Shown here: positions 23,275 to 33,078 of the stretch, in pieces | Layout: each line of letters begins with the position of its first letter | Numbering within the stretch: the stretch's first letter is position 1 | The notes under the pieces: generated by a model | The model's database searches: none | The model's input: the letters and a program-made list of their open reading frames with translations, nothing else | What the model was told of the DNA's origin: nothing | From: CAKSQF01 sp051868045 | Lineage (GTDB): Bacteria > Bacillota > Clostridia > Oscillospirales > CAG-272 | DNA: 64,000 bases | Direction: 5' to 3' | Assembly: GCA_051868045.1 (NCBI GenBank) | Contig: JBJDZN010000061.1 | Coordinates: forward strand, 1 to 64,000 | Position numbers and translations under genes: made by a program

Positions 23275-23994
23275 ATGGTCAAAAAGCAGGATCAGGTGGT
23301 CTGCGACGATCGGCTGAAGCACATTGCCTTTATCATGGACGGCAACGGCAGATGGGCGAAGGCAAGAGCCCTGCCCCGCAGTGCGGGACATCGGGCAGGA
23401 GCCAAGGTTTTTCGCCGGATTGTGGACTATATGAAGGTAGTCGGGGCAAAATATATGACGGTCTATGCTTTCTCCACCGAGAACTGGTCACGTCCCAAGG
23501 ATGAAGTGGATGCCATCATGAAACTTCTGGACGACTATATCGAGGATGCCCTTGCCGATGTTGCGAAAAACGACGTCCGTGTGATTTTCATCGGGGATAA
23601 ATCGCCTTTTACCGACTCTTTAAAGGCGAAGATGACCCATCTGGAGGAGATTTCCAAGGAAAATCACCTGATTCTCAATATTGCCATGAACTACGGCGCA
23701 AGATCGGAGATCGTTCATGCGGTGAACGAGGCAATCGCCGAGGGCGATCTGCCCATCACCGAGGAGGTTATCGAGCGGCATCTGTATACGAAGGAGTCTC
23801 CCCCTCCGGATCTGATCGTGCGGACGGCAGGCGAGCTTCGGCTGTCCAATTTTCTTCTCTGGCAGGCGGCATACAGCGAGTTTTATTTTACCGACATTCT
23901 CTGGCCCGACCTGAAGGAATCGGATGTGGACGATGCCATCCGTGCCTTTTATCAGCGAAAACGCCGCTTCGGCGGGACGGAAGTCAAGGCTTGA
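23275..23994 (+). CDS. uppS: Undecaprenyl diphosphate synthase
   Basis: Cis-prenyltransferase that makes the C55 lipid carrier for peptidoglycan and other wall polymers. The 239 residues show the catalytic IAFIMDGNGRWAK at residues 17-29, the region around YAFSTENWSRP and the C-terminal DLIVRTAGELRLSNFLLWQ. In the last motif the usual SGEQR is AGELR, a mild change. The start ATG follows GGAAGTGAG. It is followed by cdsA in the conserved order. Confidence 0.94.
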   Translation: MVKKQDQVVCDDRLKHIAFIMDGNGRWAKARALPRSAGHRAGAKVFRRIVDYMKVVGAKYMTVYAFSTENWSRPKDEVDAIMKLLDDYIEDALADVAKNDVRVIFIGDKSPFTDSLKAKMTHLEEISKENHLILNIAMNYGARSEIVHAVNEAIAEGDLPITEEVIERHLYTKESPPPDLIVRTAGELRLSNFLLWQAAYSEFYFTDILWPDLKESDVDDAIRAFYQRKRRFGGTEVKA

Positions 23995-24047
23995 CGCACT
24001 CCCGCTGTGCGTCTTCCGGAAACTCAAATAAAGGATGGACATAAGTT

Positions 24048-24884
24048 ATGAAAACCAGAGTGATTACGGGGATTGTGGCACTCGTTCTGTTTCTGCCCTT
24101 CGCTATTTTTTCATGGACACCGGCACTTGTGGTGTTTACGGTGATCGCAACCGTGATTTCGATCTTTGAAATGTGCGGATGTATGCGGCAGAGGAAGAGC
24201 TGTCCGATTGTTTTTGTGCTTTCTGAGGTATATGGCATACTTTGCGCCCTCTCCACCCGCCTGTCCTCGGAATTTGCCGTGACCTTTCTCTCCCTGACGG
24301 CGGTTTATGCGGTGCTGATCATGGGCTATGCCATGTTTTCCAAGGGGAAATACACCTTTGATCAGGCAGTGGAGATCCTTTTCGGTATTGTTTATGTGAC
24401 CTTCGGTTACTGCTCCATCGTGCTGGTCAGAGACCTGCCCTACGGGGAATACGTGTTCTGGCTGATCTTCCTTGCGGCATGGCTGTCCGATACCGGGGCC
24501 TACTTTGCGGGTATGACACTTGGCAAGCACAAACTGATTCCCGACATCTCTCCAAAAAAGACGGTGGAAGGATTTGTGGGCGGAATTCTGTCCTGCATTC
24601 TGATCTTCCTTCTGTACGGCTGGATGATCTCCCTGTTCACCGAGCATACGGCAAACTATCTTGCCCTCATTGTGGCAGGACTGCTGCTCAGTCTGGTATC
24701 GGTCTTCGGCGATCTGCTGGCATCCTACATTAAACGCCGCCATAAGGTCAAGGATTACGGTGCGATTCTGCCCGGACACGGAGGATTTCTGGACCGTTTC
24801 GACAGCGTTCTGGCAGTCTCCATTCTGCTGTACATATTCTGTAAAAATGCCACCTTTATGCCTCTTTTCGGTCCAATTGTGTGA
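24048..24884 (+). CDS. cdsA: Phosphatidate cytidylyltransferase
   Basis: Membrane enzyme that turns phosphatidate and CTP into CDP-diacylglycerol for phospholipid synthesis. The 278 residues contain about seven hydrophobic helices and the C-terminal family signature from SVFGDLLASYIKR to ILPGHGGFLDRFDS, with ISPKKTVEGFVGG before it. All catalytic Asp and Lys of the signature are visible. The position between uppS and dxr is the standard one. Confidence 0.94.
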   Translation: MKTRVITGIVALVLFLPFAIFSWTPALVVFTVIATVISIFEMCGCMRQRKSCPIVFVLSEVYGILCALSTRLSSEFAVTFLSLTAVYAVLIMGYAMFSKGKYTFDQAVEILFGIVYVTFGYCSIVLVRDLPYGEYVFWLIFLAAWLSDTGAYFAGMTLGKHKLIPDISPKKTVEGFVGGILSCILIFLLYGWMISLFTEHTANYLALIVAGLLLSLVSVFGDLLASYIKRRHKVKDYGAILPGHGGFLDRFDSVLAVSILLYIFCKNATFMPLFGPIV

Positions 24885-24900
24885 GTGTGAATAAAATCCC

Positions 24901-26076
24901 ATGAAAACCATCAAAAATATACAGGATAAGGTGCTGACCGTCCTCGGCTCCACCGGCTCCATCGGAACCCAAACCCTTGACGTGGCAGAGACTCACGGTA
25001 TTCCCGTGGAAGCCCTGTCTGCAAGGGAGAACGATGCCCTTCTTGCCGATCAGATCCGGAAATTCCGCCCGAAATACGCCGCAATGACCGATCCCGATGC
25101 CGCAAAGCGGCTGAAGGAACGGCTGTCGGATACCGACGTGCGGCTGTTCGTCGGTATGGACGGACTGCTGGAAATGCTGACCCATCTGTCAGGGGACACG
25201 GTTCTCAATGCCATCATCGGCGGAGACGGACTGATGCCCACCGTGACGGCAATTGAGCAGGGCAAGAACATTGCCCTTGCCAATAAGGAAACCCTGGTGA
25301 CGGCAGGACAGTATGTGATGAATCTGGTAAAGGAGAAGGGCGTGAGTCTGATGCCGGTGGATTCGGAGCATTGCGCCATCTTCCAATGCCTGCAGGCAGG
25401 CAGAGGGGAAGAGGTCAGACGGCTGATTCTCACCGCATCCGGCGGTCCCTTTTTCGGGAAAAAGCGGGATGAGCTGAAAAACATCACCCCCGAGCAGGCA
25501 CTGAACCATCCCACCTGGCACATGGGACGCAAGATCACCATCGACAGTGCCACCCTCATGAACAAGTGCTTTGAGATGATCGAGGCGGCGTTCCTCTTCG
25601 GAGTGCCGGCAGATCAGATTGATGTGGTGGTTCACCGGCAGTCGGTTGTTCACTCCATGGTGGAGTTCACCGACGGTGCCGTTATTGCCCAGCTTGCCAC
25701 CCCCGATATGCGCATGTGCATTCAGTATGCCGTGTCCTATCCCTTCAGACTCCCCGGCAAGGTGAAGCCCATGGACTTTACGACTCCCTTCGGGCTGACC
25801 TTTGATCCCCCCGATCCCGTTACCTTCAAGCCGCTGGCACTGGCAAAGTTCGTGCTGAATCAGGGCGGCGTGCTTCCGGCGGTGCTGAACGGAGTCAACG
25901 ACGAGGCGGTAAAGCTGTTTTTGGAGAAAAAGATCGGTTTCCTTGACATCGGCGACCTTGCGGACGAAATTGTCCGCAGTTATAAGAATATGGACTCCCC
26001 GACGCCGGAGCAGATTTTGCAGGCAGAGCGGGAGGCAGGGCAGAGAGTTCGGCTGATGGCAGGGGTCGGAGAATAA
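24901..26076 (+). CDS. dxr: 1-deoxy-D-xylulose 5-phosphate reductoisomerase
   Basis: Second step of the MEP isoprenoid pathway, NADPH- and metal-dependent, in the cytoplasm. The 391 residues show the NADPH site GSTGSIGTQTLDV at 16-28, the metal and substrate region DSEHCAIFQCL and ASGGPFFGKK, and HPTWHMGRKITIDSATLMNK. The ribosome site is weak. With ispG and uppS in the same cluster the operon links isoprenoid supply to wall synthesis. Confidence 0.95.
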   Translation: MKTIKNIQDKVLTVLGSTGSIGTQTLDVAETHGIPVEALSARENDALLADQIRKFRPKYAAMTDPDAAKRLKERLSDTDVRLFVGMDGLLEMLTHLSGDTVLNAIIGGDGLMPTVTAIEQGKNIALANKETLVTAGQYVMNLVKEKGVSLMPVDSEHCAIFQCLQAGRGEEVRRLILTASGGPFFGKKRDELKNITPEQALNHPTWHMGRKITIDSATLMNKCFEMIEAAFLFGVPADQIDVVVHRQSVVHSMVEFTDGAVIAQLATPDMRMCIQYAVSYPFRLPGKVKPMDFTTPFGLTFDPPDPVTFKPLALAKFVLNQGGVLPAVLNGVNDEAVKLFLEKKIGFLDIGDLADEIVRSYKNMDSPTPEQILQAEREAGQRVRLMAGVGE

Positions 26077-26127
26077 GATCTTTCCCCACCGAGCCTGCGA
26101 TTATCTATCTGAAATGAGGTTGTTTTT

Positions 26128-27171
26128 TTGAATATCGTTTTGACTATCCTGCTTGCCGTTTTGGTGTTTGGCGGACTGATTCTGGTGCATGAGCTGGGTC
26201 ACTATACCTTTGCACGGATTTTTGACGTTCATATTTTTGAGTTTTCCATCGGTATGGGTCCTAAAATTCTGCAAAAAACCTCCAAAAAGACGGGGATTGC
26301 CTACTCCCTGCGTCTGCTTCCCATCGGCGGATTCGTCTCGATGGCAGGAGAGGACGAGGAGACCGACGATCCCAGAGCCCTGAACAAGAAGCCGGTCTGG
26401 CAGAGAATCATCATCATTGCCGCAGGCGGCGTGGTCAATATTCTGATCGGTTTCATCCTGACCTTTATCATGGTTGCCTGCATGCAGGGGCTGGGCAGCA
26501 CCGTTATCGCCGACTTCAGCGAAGGCTCCACCTCTTCTGCCTATCTTCAGGAGGGGGATAAGATCGTTGCCATCGAAGGGCATCGGGTAGGAACCCACAT
26601 GGATGTGGCATACGAGATCATGCGGCTCGGCATCGACCCCCTGTCTGTGACGGTGGTGCGGGACGGCGAGAAGATGACCGTCGAGAACGTGGTTTTCCCC
26701 ACTGAGACCAGCGACGGCGTCCGTTTCGGAAGCATGGACTTTCGGGTGTATGCGGTGGAAAAGAACGTGGGAACCGTGCTGACCCAGTCGTTGTCCTACT
26801 GTCGGCTGTCGGTGAAGCAGGTCTGGGAAAGTCTGTACGACCTGATCCGGGGCAGATACAGCGTCAAGACGGTGTCCGGTCCCGTAGGTGTCACCTCCGA
26901 AATCGGGCAGGCGGCAAAGATCAGCATCGAAAATAAGGATGCCACCTCTTTTTTGTATATCGTCATTCTGATTGCCGTCAATCTGGGACTGGTCAATCTG
27001 CTCCCCCTGCCTGCGCTGGACGGCGGCAGACTGTTCTTCATGTTCATTGAACTGATCTTCAGAAAGAAGGTCCCCACCGAGATTGAGGGGAAGATTCATT
27101 TTGCCGGCATTATGGTGCTCTTCCTTCTGATGATCGTCATCACCTTCAAGGATATTTTTTCGCTGTTCTGA
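26128..27171 (+). CDS. rseP: Site-2 intramembrane zinc metalloprotease RseP/RasP
   Basis: Membrane protease that cuts anti-sigma factors and signal-peptide remnants within the bilayer. The 347 residues show the zinc motif HELGH at residues 21-25 in TM1, one PDZ domain around 125-200 and the C-terminal NLLPLPALDGGR with the third metal ligand Asp. It starts at TTG, seven bases after TGAGGT; no better start fits. Its place between dxr and ispG is conserved in Firmicutes. Confidence 0.94.
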   Translation: MNIVLTILLAVLVFGGLILVHELGHYTFARIFDVHIFEFSIGMGPKILQKTSKKTGIAYSLRLLPIGGFVSMAGEDEETDDPRALNKKPVWQRIIIIAAGGVVNILIGFILTFIMVACMQGLGSTVIADFSEGSTSSAYLQEGDKIVAIEGHRVGTHMDVAYEIMRLGIDPLSVTVVRDGEKMTVENVVFPTETSDGVRFGSMDFRVYAVEKNVGTVLTQSLSYCRLSVKQVWESLYDLIRGRYSVKTVSGPVGVTSEIGQAAKISIENKDATSFLYIVILIAVNLGLVNLLPLPALDGGRLFFMFIELIFRKKVPTEIEGKIHFAGIMVLFLLMIVITFKDIFSLF

Positions 27172-27274
27172 AGCCTGATGAAACCGAATTTGCCCTTGTT
27201 CTCTTTGTGATCCCCATTCCGGCAAAGCAGGAATCGGCAAAACCTCAAGTATGCGAAATGGAAGGCTAAAACCT

Positions 27275-28348
27275 ATGAATTATAACGAAATCAGACGGAA
27301 AACCCGAAAAATCAAGGTCGGAAACCTGTATGTGGGCGGGGATGCTCCGGTAAGCGTCCAGTCCATGACCAATACCGACTCCGAGGATTTTGAGGCGACC
27401 TATGCCCAGATTCGCCGTCTGGAAGAGGCGGGTTGTGAAATCGTGAGAATGACGGTTCCCACGCCTAAGGCAGCCCAAACCATCGGTCGGTTGAAGGATG
27501 CCGGGGTTGCGGTGCCGCTGGTGGCGGACATTCACTTTGATTACCGTCTGGCACTGGCTGCCGCCGATGCGGGAGCCGATAAAATCCGAATCAATCCCGG
27601 CAACATCGGGGACGAGGATCGGATCAAGGCAGTGGCGGACAAATGCCGCACCAAGGGCATTCCCATCCGTCTCGGCATCAATTCGGGATCTCTGGAGAAG
27701 GATGTGCTGGCAAAATACGGTGCGCCTACGGCAGAGGCTCTGGCGGAGTCGGCGATGAACAACATTGCCGCTCTGGAGCGATTCGATTTTGACAATATCA
27801 TCGTGGCGATCAAGTCCTCCGACGTCTATCGGATGACGCAGGCAAACAAAATCGTGGCAGGACAGTGCGACTATCCCATCCATCTGGGAGTCACCGAAGC
27901 CGGCTCTGCCGATATGGGAACGGTTAAGTCGGCAGTGGGCATCGGGTCCATGCTTCTTTCGGGTATCGGCGATACCCTGCGGGTGTCGCTGACCGCCGAT
28001 CCCGTTCTGGAGGTTGCCAGAGGTCGGGCCATCCTGTCCTCCTTGGGCATGGATCGCCGCAGTAAGATCAATCTGGTGTCCTGCCCCACCTGCGGACGCA
28101 CGAAAATTGATCTGATCGGGCTTGTAAAGGCATTTGAGGAGCGGATGAACACCGTCAAGGTCAGCCGACCGATCAAGGTCGCCATCATGGGATGCGTGGT
28201 TAACGGTCCCGGTGAGGCGGGGGATGCGGATATCGGCATCGCCGGAGGTAAAGGCGAGGGTCTGCTCTTTAAAAAGGGCGCAGAACCGGTCAGAATCCCC
28301 GAAAATCAGATTGTGGACCGGCTGATTGAAGAAATCGAAAAGCTATAA
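27275..28348 (+). CDS. ispG: 4-hydroxy-3-methylbut-2-en-1-yl diphosphate synthase
   Basis: Iron-sulfur enzyme of the MEP pathway. The 357 residues have an N-terminal TIM barrel with PVSVQSMTNTDS and a C-terminal domain whose cluster cysteines are visible in CPTCGRT and MGCVVNGPGE. I chose ATG 27275, with GGAAGG nine bases upstream; an ATG at 27251 lacks a ribosome site. The polC reading frame begins before its stop codon if the upstream TTG is used. Confidence 0.94.
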   Translation: MNYNEIRRKTRKIKVGNLYVGGDAPVSVQSMTNTDSEDFEATYAQIRRLEEAGCEIVRMTVPTPKAAQTIGRLKDAGVAVPLVADIHFDYRLALAAADAGADKIRINPGNIGDEDRIKAVADKCRTKGIPIRLGINSGSLEKDVLAKYGAPTAEALAESAMNNIAALERFDFDNIIVAIKSSDVYRMTQANKIVAGQCDYPIHLGVTEAGSADMGTVKSAVGIGSMLLSGIGDTLRVSLTADPVLEVARGRAILSSLGMDRRSKINLVSCPTCGRTKIDLIGLVKAFEERMNTVKVSRPIKVAIMGCVVNGPGEAGDADIGIAGGKGEGLLFKKGAEPVRIPENQIVDRLIEEIEKL

Positions 28349-28397
28349 GCAAGAATTCTGGATCGGACTGTGTATCAGTTTTATCGGTAAAGAGGAC

Positions 28398-31300
28398 ATG
28401 GAAAAGACATTTCTGGAAAAATTCAATCGTTATACTCCCACCCCGTCAGAAAGTACAATCCTGACGGGGATTACCCGCTATACCCTGAAAGCGGACAAGG
28501 AGCGGCGCATGATCGAGGCGTCGATCTGGATGGATCGCCCGGTGGAGAAGGAGGCACTCTATGCCATCGAGCGTGGCATTGCCGAAGCCTACGAGCTGTC
28601 CATGGTCCGCCTTCTGCCCCACTATCCGGCGGATACCTTCGAATTTTCCTACATACATGAGGTTGTCAGGGAAGCCCATCGGATCGGATATGTGGCAAAC
28701 GGATTTTTCGGCAATTATACGGCATCTGAGAAGAACGGGGCAATTGTCATCGAAATCGGATTTCCCGAAAGCGGGGTCAATCTGGTCTGCAAGGCGGGAA
28801 CCCCTGAGATTATGTCGGCGATCATCCGCTCGGAATTCGGCATCGAAAAAGAGGTGCAGGTCATCGGATGTGCCGACCCGTCGGCGGGATTTGCCGCATT
28901 CGAGGCGCAGAAGAAAGAAACGTTGACCAAGCTTCGGGCAGAGTCCGAGCAGGCGGCAAGGGAGGCGGCAAAGCATCGCCGTGAAGAGGAAGAGGCACGC
29001 AGGCAGGAAGAGGAGAAGACGGCTCATCCCATGGTGAGTACCCTGTCCGGAGAGCCCATCATCTTCGAGCGAACCGAGAACGGACACTGCACCGTGGGCT
29101 GTATGACCTTCGACCTGTCCTCCCCCGAGGCACTTCTCGGCGATCCCTTTGACATCGAACCGACCCCTCTGCGCACCGCCCTGGGAAATCCGGGCAAGCG
29201 GGTCTGCGTGCTGGGTCAGGTCAACCAGTACGAATCCAAGGAATCGAGAAACGGCGATAAACTGCTGATGACCTTCAGCATCACCGACAACGATGCTTCG
29301 GTCAATGTGAAGCTGTCCCTGCCCATTGAGGAGGGCAAGGCTCTGGAGAAGATTATCACCAAGTCAGGACGCACCATCAAGCGTGGGATTGCCAGCGTCG
29401 TAACCCTGTACAGTCTGTGCGTGGCGGTTCAGGGAACCATTCGTCCGGACAAGTTCGATAACGACCCTGTGCTGTCGGCAAATGCCATTCAGAAGATCGG
29501 CAAGATCGGGCGCACCGACAATGCCCCCGAAAAGCGGGTGGAACTCCATCTGCACACCAATATGTCCACCATGGATGCCCTGATTTTCCCGGAATTCGTG
29601 GTGGAAACCGCCGAAAGCTGGGGATGGGATGCCATTGCCGTCACCGATCACGGTAACGTTCAGGCGTTTCCCCTGCTCAAGGACAGTGCCTCCAAGAAGA
29701 ATGTGAAGGTTCTCTACGGCATGGAGGCGTACTACGTGGACGATACCGCCCGTGCCGCCTACGGAGACGCCAACACCAACTTCCATGAGGACGAAATCTG
29801 CGTTTTCGATATCGAGACCACGGGACTGTCGGTCATGACCTGCAAGATTACCGAAATCGGTGCCGTGCGGATCAAGGGCGGTCAGGTGCTGGAACGCTTC
29901 AATACTTTCGTGGACCCTGAAGGTCCCATCCCTGCGGACATCACCGAGCTGACGGGAATTACCGATGAAATGGTCAAAGGCGCACCCTCCCAGAAGGAGG
30001 CGGTTCAGGCGTTTCTGGCATTTGCCGGAGATCGCCTGCTGATCGCCCATAATGCGGGATTTGATATTTCCTTTATCCGGAAGGTTTGCGAGGACAACAA
30101 AATGTCCTTTCCGAACCCCTATCTGGACACCGTCGCTCTGTCCCGCTATCTGAATCCCGAACTGAAAAAGCACAAACTGGACAGCCTTGCCGAATACTAT
30201 AAGCTGGGGGATTTCAACCATCACAGAGCCTGTGACGATGCCGAAATGCTGGCGATGATCTTCTTCAGGATGACCGAAAAGCTGTCAGAGGAGGGCATCC
30301 GGTCGGTTCCCGAGATGAACACCTCCATGGCATCCACGGCAGACCCCCTGAAACTGCGTACCTACCACATGATCATTCTGGTCAAGGACATGGTGGGACT
30401 GAAAAATCTGTACAAACTGATCTCCCAAAGCTATCTGAAATATTTCAAACGGGTTCCGAGAATCCCGAAATCCCTGCTGGAAAGCTATCGGGACGGTCTG
30501 ATCATCGGTTCTGCCTGCGAGGCGGGCGAACTGTTCCGTGCGATACTGGATCACCGCCCACAGGCGGACATTGAGGAGATCGCCTCCTTCTACGATTATC
30601 TGGAGATTCAGCCTATCTGCAATAACCGTTTTCTGGTCCGGAACGGAACGGTCCCCGACGATGAGGCACTGCGGGAGCTGAACCGCCGGATTGTGGAGCT
30701 GGGGGAAAAGCTGAATATTCCCGTCTGCGCCACCTGTGACAGTCATTTTCTCAATAAAGAGGACGAAATCTATCGGAAAATCCTGCTGAAAGGGCAGAAA
30801 TTCTCAGACGGCGATCAGGATGTGGGGCTGTATCTGCGCAATACCGAGGAAATGCTTGCCGAATTCGACTATCTGGGCAGCGAAAAGGCGTATGAGGTGG
30901 TGGTCACCAATACCCGTGCCATTGCCGCAAGATGCGAGAAGATTCTGCCTATCCCGGACGGCTCCTTTACGCCCAAAATGGATGGCGCAGAGGAGGATCT
31001 GCAAAAGCTGTGCTGGGACCGTGCCATGGACTGGTACGGCTATGAGGGGAAGATTCCCGAGCTGGTAACAGCCAGACTGAATAAAGAGCTGACCTCCATC
31101 ATCAAAAACGGCTTTGCCGTGCTCTATATGATTGCCCAAAAGCTGGTTTGGTACAGCGAGTCCCAGGGCTATCTGGTGGGTTCCCGTGGTTCCGTCGGCT
31201 CCTCCTTCGTGGCAACCATGGCGGGCATCTCCGAGGTCAATCCTCTGCCGCCCCACTATCGCTGTCCCAAATGCCGGTACAACGAGTTTATCACCGACGG

Positions 31301-32993
31301 ATCGGTGGGATCGGGCTTCGATCTGCCCGAAAAAGCGTGTCCCAAGTGCGGAACCCGTATGATTCCCGACGGACACGACATCCCCTTTGAGACCTTCCTT
31401 GGCTTCTATGGAGACAAATCCCCCGATATTGACCTGAACTTCTCGGGTGAGGTTCAGGGTAAGGTCCATAAGTACACTGAGGAACTGTTCGGACACGAAA
31501 ACGTCTTCCGTGCGGGAACGCTGGGTACGCTGGCATCCAAAACCGCCTACGGTTATGTCATGAAATATCTGGACGAGAAGGGAATTACCGTCAACAAGGG
31601 TGAGATCAACCGACTGGTCAACGGATGCGTGGGTGTCAAGCGTACCACCGGTCAGCATCCCGGCGGCATCGTGGTTATCCCCCGTGAATACGACGTCACC
31701 GATTTCACTCCCGTTCAGCACCCTGCCGACGACCCCAATTCCGACATCGTCACCACTCACTTTGCCTTCTCCTATCTCCATGATACCATCCTGAAGCTGG
31801 ACGAGCTGGGTCACGATATGCCTACCAAGTATAAGTGGCTGGAGAAATACACCGGAGTGTCGGTCATGGATGTCCCCATGAACGATCCGCAGGTTTATGA
31901 ACTGTTCCTGTCGCTGAAGCCTTTGGGAATCCCGGAGGGAGAAATCGACTGCAAGGTGGGAACCTGGGGACTGCCCGAATTCGGAACCCGTTTCGTCCAG
32001 AAGATGCTGGAGGAGGCGACTCCCCATACCTTCGCCGACCTGCTTCAGATTTCCGGTCTGTCCCACGGTACCGACGTCTGGACGGGTAACGCTCAGGAAC
32101 TGATTCATCAGGGAACCTGCACCATTTCCGAGGTCGTGGGAACCCGTGACTCCATCATGCTGACCCTGATCCGATACGGGGTGGAGAATTCCCACGCCTT
32201 CAAGATCATGGAAAGCGTCCGAAAGGGCAAGGGACTGACTCCCGAATGGGAGGAAGAAATGCGGGCGGCAAACGTGCCCGAATGGTACATCTGGTCCTGT
32301 AAGAAGATCAAATACATGTTCCCGAAGGCTCATGCGGCGGCATATAATATGTCCGCCATCCGGCTGGGCTGGTTCAAGGTCTACTATCCCATCGAGTTCT
32401 ATTCCGCCTTCTTTACCGTTGCCCCATCGGGATTCGATGCCACCATCGTCACGAAGGGCAGAAGGGCAGTCAAGGAAGAAATGAGGATCATTGCCGAGAA
32501 TCAGAAGACCGGATCGGCGACTGCCAAGGACGAGGACAGCATGACCTATCTGCAGATCGTGGACGAGAGCATGGCAAGGGGAATTTCCTATCTGAATGTC
32601 GATCTGTACAAATCGGGGGCAAAGGAATTTCTCCCCGAGGACAAGGTAAATAAACGGATCCGCGTTCCCTTCAACTCCCTGCCGGGTCTTGGGGATACGG
32701 CGGCGGAAAAGATCGTACAGGTCAGGGAGGAAGGGAAGTTCCTGTCCCGTGAAGACCTGAGACTCCGTGCCGGACTGTCCAAGTCGGTCATGCAGATTCT
32801 GGAGGATGCAGGAGTCCTGGATCAGCTGGACGAGACCAACCAGATCTCGATTCTGGGTGATGCTGTCGGAGAACTGCCTGTGACCGTTTCCCGGGAGCGG
32901 GAGTCGGAGTCGATCCCCGTTACCACCAAAACCTTTGCCCATAATTCTGAGGCGGACCTGCTTCCCGACGGAGATCAGATTTCTCTGTTCTGA
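28398..32993 (+). CDS. polC: DNA polymerase III alpha subunit, PolC type
   Basis: Replicative polymerase of low-GC Gram-positives with built-in proofreading. The 1531 residues contain an N-terminal domain, a charged linker (AAREAAKHRREEEEARR) near 205-230, an OB fold, the first part of PHP (ELHLHTNMSTMDALI), the inserted DEDD exonuclease (VFDIETTGL, then HNAGFDISFI), the second PHP part, and the polymerase palm with a Cys4 zinc site (CPKC ... CPKC) and DIDLNFSGEVQ. The start is uncertain: ATG 28398 has AAGAGG only two bases away; TTG 28326 would overlap ispG by 23 bases. It is longer than the usual 1430-1450 residues. It ends the pyrH-polC cluster. Confidence 0.94.
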   Translation: MEKTFLEKFNRYTPTPSESTILTGITRYTLKADKERRMIEASIWMDRPVEKEALYAIERGIAEAYELSMVRLLPHYPADTFEFSYIHEVVREAHRIGYVANGFFGNYTASEKNGAIVIEIGFPESGVNLVCKAGTPEIMSAIIRSEFGIEKEVQVIGCADPSAGFAAFEAQKKETLTKLRAESEQAAREAAKHRREEEEARRQEEEKTAHPMVSTLSGEPIIFERTENGHCTVGCMTFDLSSPEALLGDPFDIEPTPLRTALGNPGKRVCVLGQVNQYESKESRNGDKLLMTFSITDNDASVNVKLSLPIEEGKALEKIITKSGRTIKRGIASVVTLYSLCVAVQGTIRPDKFDNDPVLSANAIQKIGKIGRTDNAPEKRVELHLHTNMSTMDALIFPEFVVETAESWGWDAIAVTDHGNVQAFPLLKDSASKKNVKVLYGMEAYYVDDTARAAYGDANTNFHEDEICVFDIETTGLSVMTCKITEIGAVRIKGGQVLERFNTFVDPEGPIPADITELTGITDEMVKGAPSQKEAVQAFLAFAGDRLLIAHNAGFDISFIRKVCEDNKMSFPNPYLDTVALSRYLNPELKKHKLDSLAEYYKLGDFNHHRACDDAEMLAMIFFRMTEKLSEEGIRSVPEMNTSMASTADPLKLRTYHMIILVKDMVGLKNLYKLISQSYLKYFKRVPRIPKSLLESYRDGLIIGSACEAGELFRAILDHRPQADIEEIASFYDYLEIQPICNNRFLVRNGTVPDDEALRELNRRIVELGEKLNIPVCATCDSHFLNKEDEIYRKILLKGQKFSDGDQDVGLYLRNTEEMLAEFDYLGSEKAYEVVVTNTRAIAARCEKILPIPDGSFTPKMDGAEEDLQKLCWDRAMDWYGYEGKIPELVTARLNKELTSIIKNGFAVLYMIAQKLVWYSESQGYLVGSRGSVGSSFVATMAGISEVNPLPPHYRCPKCRYNEFITDGSVGSGFDLPEKACPKCGTRMIPDGHDIPFETFLGFYGDKSPDIDLNFSGEVQGKVHKYTEELFGHENVFRAGTLGTLASKTAYGYVMKYLDEKGITVNKGEINRLVNGCVGVKRTTGQHPGGIVVIPREYDVTDFTPVQHPADDPNSDIVTTHFAFSYLHDTILKLDELGHDMPTKYKWLEKYTGVSVMDVPMNDPQVYELFLSLKPLGIPEGEIDCKVGTWGLPEFGTRFVQKMLEEATPHTFADLLQISGLSHGTDVWTGNAQELIHQGTCTISEVVGTRDSIMLTLIRYGVENSHAFKIMESVRKGKGLTPEWEEEMRAANVPEWYIWSCKKIKYMFPKAHAAAYNMSAIRLGWFKVYYPIEFYSAFFTVAPSGFDATIVTKGRRAVKEEMRIIAENQKTGSATAKDEDSMTYLQIVDESMARGISYLNVDLYKSGAKEFLPEDKVNKRIRVPFNSLPGLGDTAAEKIVQVREEGKFLSREDLRLRAGLSKSVMQILEDAGVLDQLDETNQISILGDAVGELPVTVSRERESESIPVTTKTFAHNSEADLLPDGDQISLF

Positions 32994-33045
32994 GCCGATT
33001 CGTACATCAAAAAGATGGCATTCGGTGAAATCTTTGCGGAATATC

Positions 33046-33072
33046 GGAAGGATAAGGAAGGATAAGGAAGGA
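33046..33072 (+). repeat. Triplicated Shine-Dalgarno motif upstream of the CotH-like gene
   Basis: GGAAGGATAA repeats with a 10-bp period, giving three GGAAGG cores; only the last lies at a usable distance from the ATG at 33079. Probable slippage product. Confidence 0.7.
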
Positions 33073-33078
33073 AACACT